Source of the DNA: Paraphaeosphaeria minitans
Taxonomy: Eukaryota > Ascomycota > Dothideomycetes > Pleosporales > Didymosphaeriaceae
Length of the DNA: 64,000 nt
Direction of reading: 5' to 3'
NCBI GenBank assembly: GCA_015832175.1
Contig: WJXW01000004.1
Coordinates: 1,674,001 to 1,738,000 of the forward strand
Shown here: one piece after another, positions 59,338 through 64,000 of the stretch
Position numbering within the stretch: position 1 is the first letter of the stretch
Layout: every line of letters begins with the position of its first letter
Notes under the pieces: model-generated
What the model was told of the DNA's origin: nothing
Databases searched by the model: none
What the model saw: only the letters and a program-made list of their open reading frames with translations
Position numbers and translations under genes: made by a program

Positions 59338-60780
59338 TCACTCCCCTCCCAAGATATCCCCCGCTGTCCTCTCCCCCGACCGGATCGCCCCATCCATATA
59401 CCCCGTCCAATAATCACTCGCCTCCGTCCCCGCCCAGTGTATCCCCCCATCCGCCTTCTTCAACGCAGTACCGTACTTCGCATACGTCCCCGTCCCCGCC
59501 AGCGCCGTCGGACCCCCGCCAGAATAATCCTCCCTGTCCCACCGGAAGATGGCCCACTCCTCGACATCCGCAGCCCGCGCCCCAAAGTACCGCACGTAGT
59601 CTTGCCCCACGAGCCCTTGGATCTCGGCCTCGGTGGCGTTGTCGAGGGCCTCCATGGCGGCGGCTTGTACGAACCCCAGGATCGCGCCGTAGGAGCCCGC
59701 CGCGTCCGAGTCGTCGTACGTGGCGCGGATGGTGTCGGACACGCTGATGGTCTGCCCCGTGAGGCGAGCGTCGCGCCAGAAGGGCGTTTTGTAAACGGCG
59801 TTCGCCTTGCCGATGGAGCCCATGAACATGCGGCGCGTGAGGGTGCGGCGTTGCGCTGATACGCGGGGCGAGTAGGTGATGCGTTCGGCGAGGGGTGGCG
59901 ACATGGCTACGACGACGTGCCTGGCGAGGACGGATTGCTTTGAGCCCTTGACTAGGTATTTCCCTGAGGCCTGCTTGGAGATGGACTGCACGGGGTTGCC
60001 GAGGAGGATCTTGCTACGCCCTATCTTGTCCGCGAGTCCGTTGGGAAGGAGTCCTGTGCCGCCTGTTATGCGGCTCTCTTGGCCGCCTCCGTCCACGGAG
60101 ATGAGCCTTTCGAAGGTCCCCGGGGTGGTTCTGTTGCCGGCGCCAGCGATGTAGGCCAAGGCGTATAGATACGAGAGTCTGTCTGACTGTGTAGACCATA
60201 TCGTCTCCACAGCTATCTCGAACACGTCTCTCCCATCTTCGGTCGTGACAATCTCGTGGGCCGCGTCCCGGAGCGTCCTCGAATCCAGCCGAGCAGCGTC
60301 CGGGTGATTCCAAGGCTCCTCGACATCGACGGTAGCCGCCAGCGCATCGAGTGCAAAGATGAGCGCACCGATCTCACTCGTGGTCACGTCATCCAACGGA
60401 GGTATGACACTCGTACTAGGAAACACCACCCTGCCACTGCCCAAGTACGCCAGATTATCCCCCGAGTTGTATTCCTTGAACGTCTCGAGCCCCAGCTCGG
60501 CTGCCAGCGCGAGCACCGCATCTTGCGTCGGGCCGACAAAGGCAGCACCCAGCTCCGTCACGCCTCCGTTTTTCAGCTGCTTGCTGAGCACGCGGCCTCC
60601 GACGCGGTCTCTGGCTTCGAAAACGGTGACGGTCTTGCCGGCTTCGAGTAGCTTCCTTGCCGCAGCGAGTCCGGATAGACCTGCACCCACCACCGCGACG
60701 TCGACTTCGGGGAGCGCCGGGTAGCCTAGCGAAAGCTGCAGCCAGAATACTTGGAAGAGGAGGGAGCTCAGGGACGGCAT
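59338..60780 (-). CDS. Flavin-containing amine oxidase, secreted
   Basis: This single-exon gene encodes 480 residues. The chosen ATG (60780) gives a signal-peptide-like start, MPSLSSLLFQVFWLQLSLG. An upstream ATG at 60825 would add 15 residues and bury the signal. The Rossmann FAD site is VAVVGAGLSGLAAARKLLEAG followed by VFEARDRVGGRV, the MAO-family GG-doublet motif. ELGAAFVGPTQ follows. The C-terminal FAD/substrate segment is GGIHWAGTEASDYWTGYMDG with AIRSGERTAGDIL, as in MAO-N-like fungal amine oxidases. It would oxidise amines to aldehydes plus ammonia and hydrogen peroxide. The AGTEASDYW region has no cysteine, so FAD is probably not covalently held there. It lies at the edge of the minisatellite cluster, with no obvious partner gene next to it. 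Confidence 0.92.
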   Translation of the reverse strand: MPSLSSLLFQVFWLQLSLGYPALPEVDVAVVGAGLSGLAAARKLLEAGKTVTVFEARDRVGGRVLSKQLKNGGVTELGAAFVGPTQDAVLALAAELGLETFKEYNSGDNLAYLGSGRVVFPSTSVIPPLDDVTTSEIGALIFALDALAATVDVEEPWNHPDAARLDSRTLRDAAHEIVTTEDGRDVFEIAVETIWSTQSDRLSYLYALAYIAGAGNRTTPGTFERLISVDGGGQESRITGGTGLLPNGLADKIGRSKILLGNPVQSISKQASGKYLVKGSKQSVLARHVVVAMSPPLAERITYSPRVSAQRRTLTRRMFMGSIGKANAVYKTPFWRDARLTGQTISVSDTIRATYDDSDAAGSYGAILGFVQAAAMEALDNATEAEIQGLVGQDYVRYFGARAADVEEWAIFRWDREDYSGGGPTALAGTGTYAKYGTALKKADGGIHWAGTEASDYWTGYMDGAIRSGERTAGDILGGE

Positions 60781-63436
60781 GGTGGGTATACGTCGAGTGA
60801 ATGTCTCACGGAAAACGGTTCGCAAAATTGCTGCAACCGAGACAGCGGTTACGAATTTATGTCATTCAAGACGATGAATCCGAGTCCACTCACCCGTCGG
60901 CCGGAGCGGAGTGTTACACAGCAGCACCAAGTCTATTAGCGTATTGCCATGGCGGGAGGCATGGCGACAAAGGTAGGGTAGGGTAGAGAAACGGCACGTG
61001 CAGCCATGCAGGTCCGGCCAATGCTGGGCTTGAACCCGGTCTGGGCATCCTACCTAACAGCGTTCACGCTCACTCGCATGCACCATGTAGCGTACGCGTG
61101 CACCCCCCGGCTGAGACGGAACGGGATGACATGGCCTTTCTGAAGAGGACCTGCATGTACGTTGCGCTACCCACTGTCACCACCGGCCCGACCCAGCCAT
61201 CCTGCCATCGCAGCTCTAGTATCTAGGTAGACGACCTGCTGCTGTTGGATCTTCGTCTCAAGCAACCAGATGAATGTTGTACCTAGGTATGTCATTAAAA
61301 TCATCATATCGTATCGACTTCCCAGCAGCCAAGAATAGACACGCACTCCAACGTACTCGTACCCTGCGCGTGGCGAGGGGTAGGTATCGTATTATAGGTA
61401 GGCGACTCAGTCCCGACCCGCGCGAACGTGAAGTGGAAGATTGACGCCGTTTCGGACTTGTAAGATCTTGGAACCGACTCTCGTTTTCCATCGAAAAAGG
61501 AATCGCGTGGAAGGGGGATGGATTGGTGTACCTACCGTACCTACGCTCAAGGTAGGTAGGGACCCGGGTAGATGCCCACGCTGCACCGACCCGGAACCCA
61601 CGACGTCGCTCGCGAGTCGCTGCAAAAGCTGGTCTACCTACCTCCCTACCTACCTACCTACCTGGGAAACTTGTGTAAGAGTTTTTTCTTTTGGCGAGGT
61701 TTTGGGTTTGCGGTATTTTTGACGGCGGATAGGTACATGACTTGAGCTTGTCGAGGTGAAGATGTGCGGGAAGTACCACGCTGGCGGTTCTGGGGGAGAT
61801 ACTCAGTAGGGCTCGATGGCGGATCTTGCGCGTTGCTTGGGTAAGAGGCGAGAGCATCGAGGATGCGGCGAGCACGGCGTTATGCCAGAGATTGCTTTAG
61901 GGTCCGAGAATGGGCGTTGGGGTTTTTGGAGATGTAGAGCTAGAGCTAGAGCTAGAGCGTATGTATGTACATGATGTGTTGCATGCATGGCGGGAAAGAT
62001 CGTGGCGGTTTCAATCATGGTTTTTACTGGCTTGGGGTTCGATATGGCTCGTGGGATCGAGGGCGGTAGGTAAGCGAGAAGTTGATTGCAGCTTTAGCTG
62101 CAAGATTACGTTCACATAGAGGGCGAAAGTGCATCAGTTCAGGAGCTCTGATTGGTCGCTGAATACGAGCGCTGTGATTGGCTTACAGCAGCCACCAAGA
62201 CCTAGAGTTTTAGCGCCACACTAGTAGGTCACGTGCCAAACACTAAACCAACAAAAACTTGAGCACTAACACTGAAGCTCTACATATCCGTAGGCAGGTG
62301 GAGAAACCTCAAAAGCACCTGCTTCTACAAGAAGGATATTCAAAATCTGCTTCTTTTTGTGATGTTTACGGACTAGTATCCTTCTATTCTGAACTTCACA
62401 ACGAAGAAGAAAACATAAGAGTACTCCAAAAAATGGAAAGCATACAAGTTAATTCTTGGGCTACATGGCCTTGTTTTCAGCAGGGTCCATTTTGTGAGCC
62501 TCAAAAAGTTTCAAGACCTCTTCACGTCCTTTGCGCTTAACCCACCGACGCGGGTGTGAGACTATGGGAACCCTTGGCATTCAATATCAGATCCCCATCG
62601 AGACGAAAAAGAAGATCGTCGTAAAGTTTACATCCATGGATTGCACGCATGTGAACAACTCAGTGACTCAGCAGTCCAGTTCAGTCATCGTATCAGCTCA
62701 AGCCTCCAGTCCTTGACCCGACTTTCCAGAACCAAAAAGCCGACCGTACGAGATGATCGATTAGTCGCTACACTGTTTCTCGCTTGTAAGATCCCGTCGC
62801 TGAGATGACAGCAGTTCCGGCTGGAGCATATGCACACGAAAAGATGTCACAGGACGAGGGAGAACGCAAATATGCCCAATGCATGCAACTGACTCATATC
62901 TGAAATGACATCCGCACAACCCAGCTTTTCAGAAATCCGCCCAAATCACTACAGAATCTCCTTGCCACCGTATCTAGGCCATACCCACGGCCACCACGCC
63001 GAGGAAAGCATGCGCTTGCACTGCAATGTTAACCCCCCATAGGAGTCATGTGTGCGACTGTGGGGGGCGGGTAGCACACAACCCAACTAGCGTGCCTTTG
63101 TCATCCCTGGACGGCGATAGGTATCGAACGTGCTCTGCACGACTACCCACTGCTATTTTAGCACCGAGGAAGTACCCTGTGCCACATCGGTTGCCCAGTA
63201 ACGACACCGTCTCGAAAGTACCTTTACAACTTCAACCTCCAACATGGGGATTCATACGCGAGGTTGAGATTATAGGCATATGGAACGCACACCAGAACCA
63301 CCGCATTCAAAGCTCCAATGCTCGCATCTTGACACCTGCAATCAAGCGGATAATCGACATACCGTAGACCAAGAAAGCTCATAAATTTTGCCCACTATAA
63401 ACGCCACAAATGCTATACGATGCAGCACACCCCGGC
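60781..63436. other. 2.7-kb gap, no gene supported
   Basis: It contains the amine oxidase promoter, TACC tetramer runs (61637-61662), an AGAGCT run (61927-61953) and AT-richer DNA from 62230. A 93-codon open stretch at 62259-62540 (without a proper ATG at its start) and short frames at 62531-62716 and 63026-63367 show no known domain. Confidence 0.45.
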
Positions 63437-63949
63437 CTACTCCTCCACCTCCACCTCCCCCTTTTCCGCCTTCTTCTCACTCCACGCCTGCTCCGCCTTC
63501 TCCGCCTTCTTTGCCTCTCCCCCAACACTCCCCTCCCACTCCTTCCACCGCCTAAACACCTGCTCCGCCCGCCTCTTCTTCATATCCGCACGCCCCATCC
63601 GCTCAAACAGGCCCCGCACATTCTCCACCCCACCGTGCTGAATTTCCAGACTGGCATACACATCCCAGACATCCCACTTCTTGGGCCATGCCGCAACGAG
63701 GCCTTCGAAGATGGTGCGTCCGCGCTCGGCATCGCCATGCTTGAATTCCAGCGCTGCGAACTTTTGCGTAAGGTAGCGGTGCTGCGGCGCGGGCACGCTT
63801 TGTGTGGCGCGTGAGAGAAGAGCGCGTGCACGAGCCGGAGATGAGGGTGAGAAGGTGGTGAGGAGGAATGTGGCGTATGAGAGCCACAGGGCGGGGTCGG
63901 GCGTGAAGGATTTGATCTTCGTCATTGACTGGTAGAGGTTGTCTGCTTT
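63437..63949 (-). CDS. RRP5: RRP5 C-terminal exon (partial)
   Basis: This is the last exon of the rRNA-processing factor Rrp5, which is needed for early cleavages of pre-rRNA in the nucleolus. It runs on the minus strand from an acceptor at 63950-63952 (CACTAAC branch, CCAAACAG|AAAGCAGAC) to the stop at 63437, 170 residues in phase 0. HAT/TPR-like helical repeats are seen: KADNLYQSMTK, DPALWLSYATFLLT, RARALLSRATQSVP, KFAALEFKHGDAERGRTIFE, GLVAAWPKKWDVWDVYASLE, VENVRGLFERM and FRRWKEWEGSVGG. They match the Rrp5 C-terminal order, ending in an acidic/basic coiled tail. The N-terminal S1 repeats lie outside the window, beyond 64000. Confidence 0.9.
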   Translation of the reverse strand, partial: KADNLYQSMTKIKSFTPDPALWLSYATFLLTTFSPSSPARARALLSRATQSVPAPQHRYLTQKFAALEFKHGDAERGRTIFEGLVAAWPKKWDVWDVYASLEIQHGGVENVRGLFERMGRADMKKRRAEQVFRRWKEWEGSVGGEAKKAEKAEQAWSEKKAEKGEVEVEE

Positions 63950-64000
63950 CTGTTTGGCTGTTAGTGTGCGGCCTATGAGACGCGAGAGGGACGGAATGGG

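Noticed and set aside
58975..59859. 294-codon plus-strand frame through the 36-bp array
   Set aside because: Repeat translation fused to the antisense of the amine oxidase gene.
61015..61060. tRNA T-arm-like GGTTCAAGC on the minus strand
   Set aside because: The flanking bases do not form a T stem, and no acceptor, D or anticodon arms can be drawn.
62259..62540. 93-codon open stretch
   Set aside because: No ATG at its start, no recognised domain, and no splice partners I could support.

Overview
The window is nuclear DNA of a filamentous ascomycete (Pezizomycotina). Genes carry many 45-110 nt introns with GTRNGT donors and CTNAC-type branch sites. The fungal-specific genes palH, MVP1, DCN1 and an extracellular glutaminase are present. 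One AT-rich block shows the C-to-T pattern of repeat-induced point mutation (RIP). A Dothideomycete is my best guess, but that is inference.

Layout. 0-9 kb: a serine/threonine kinase (1434-3311), a repeat-rich gap, and a secreted glutaminase gtaA (6633-8991). 9.3-31 kb is an accessory oxidative region. It holds cytochrome P450 'a' (minus), a decayed BBE-type FAD oxidoreductase (minus), a hAT-like MITE, a PTH11/rhodopsin-type 7TM protein, a RIP-mutated gag-only LTR retroelement with a perfect 5-bp target duplication, an intact BBE-type FAD oxidoreductase, P450 'b', a 14-TM MFS exporter, and P450 'c' with an apparent frameshift. 32-44 kb is housekeeping: palH/RIM21, MVP1, DCN1 with another gene inside its 2.07-kb intron, and ribosomal protein eL32. 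46-56 kb: three uncharacterised low-complexity proteins. 56-59.3 kb: a cluster of minisatellites. 59.3-60.8 kb: a secreted flavin amine oxidase. The right edge carries the C-terminal exon of RRP5 (minus).

How the genes may work together. The 9.3-31 kb region has three P450s, one working and one dead FAD oxidase, and an MFS pump, but no PKS, NRPS or terpene cyclase in view. It could be a tailoring or detoxification cluster, or the edge of a larger one. Its most striking feature is a mirror arrangement. A BBE-P450 pair occurs twice, pointing outwards from a centre filled with mobile DNA, and the BBE gene of one pair is dead. The housekeeping genes have no evident functional link, apart from palH and MVP1 both acting in membrane or endosome-linked processes.

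All exon boundaries were inferred by eye from splice signals, reading phase and family resemblance. No alignment or expression data were available.
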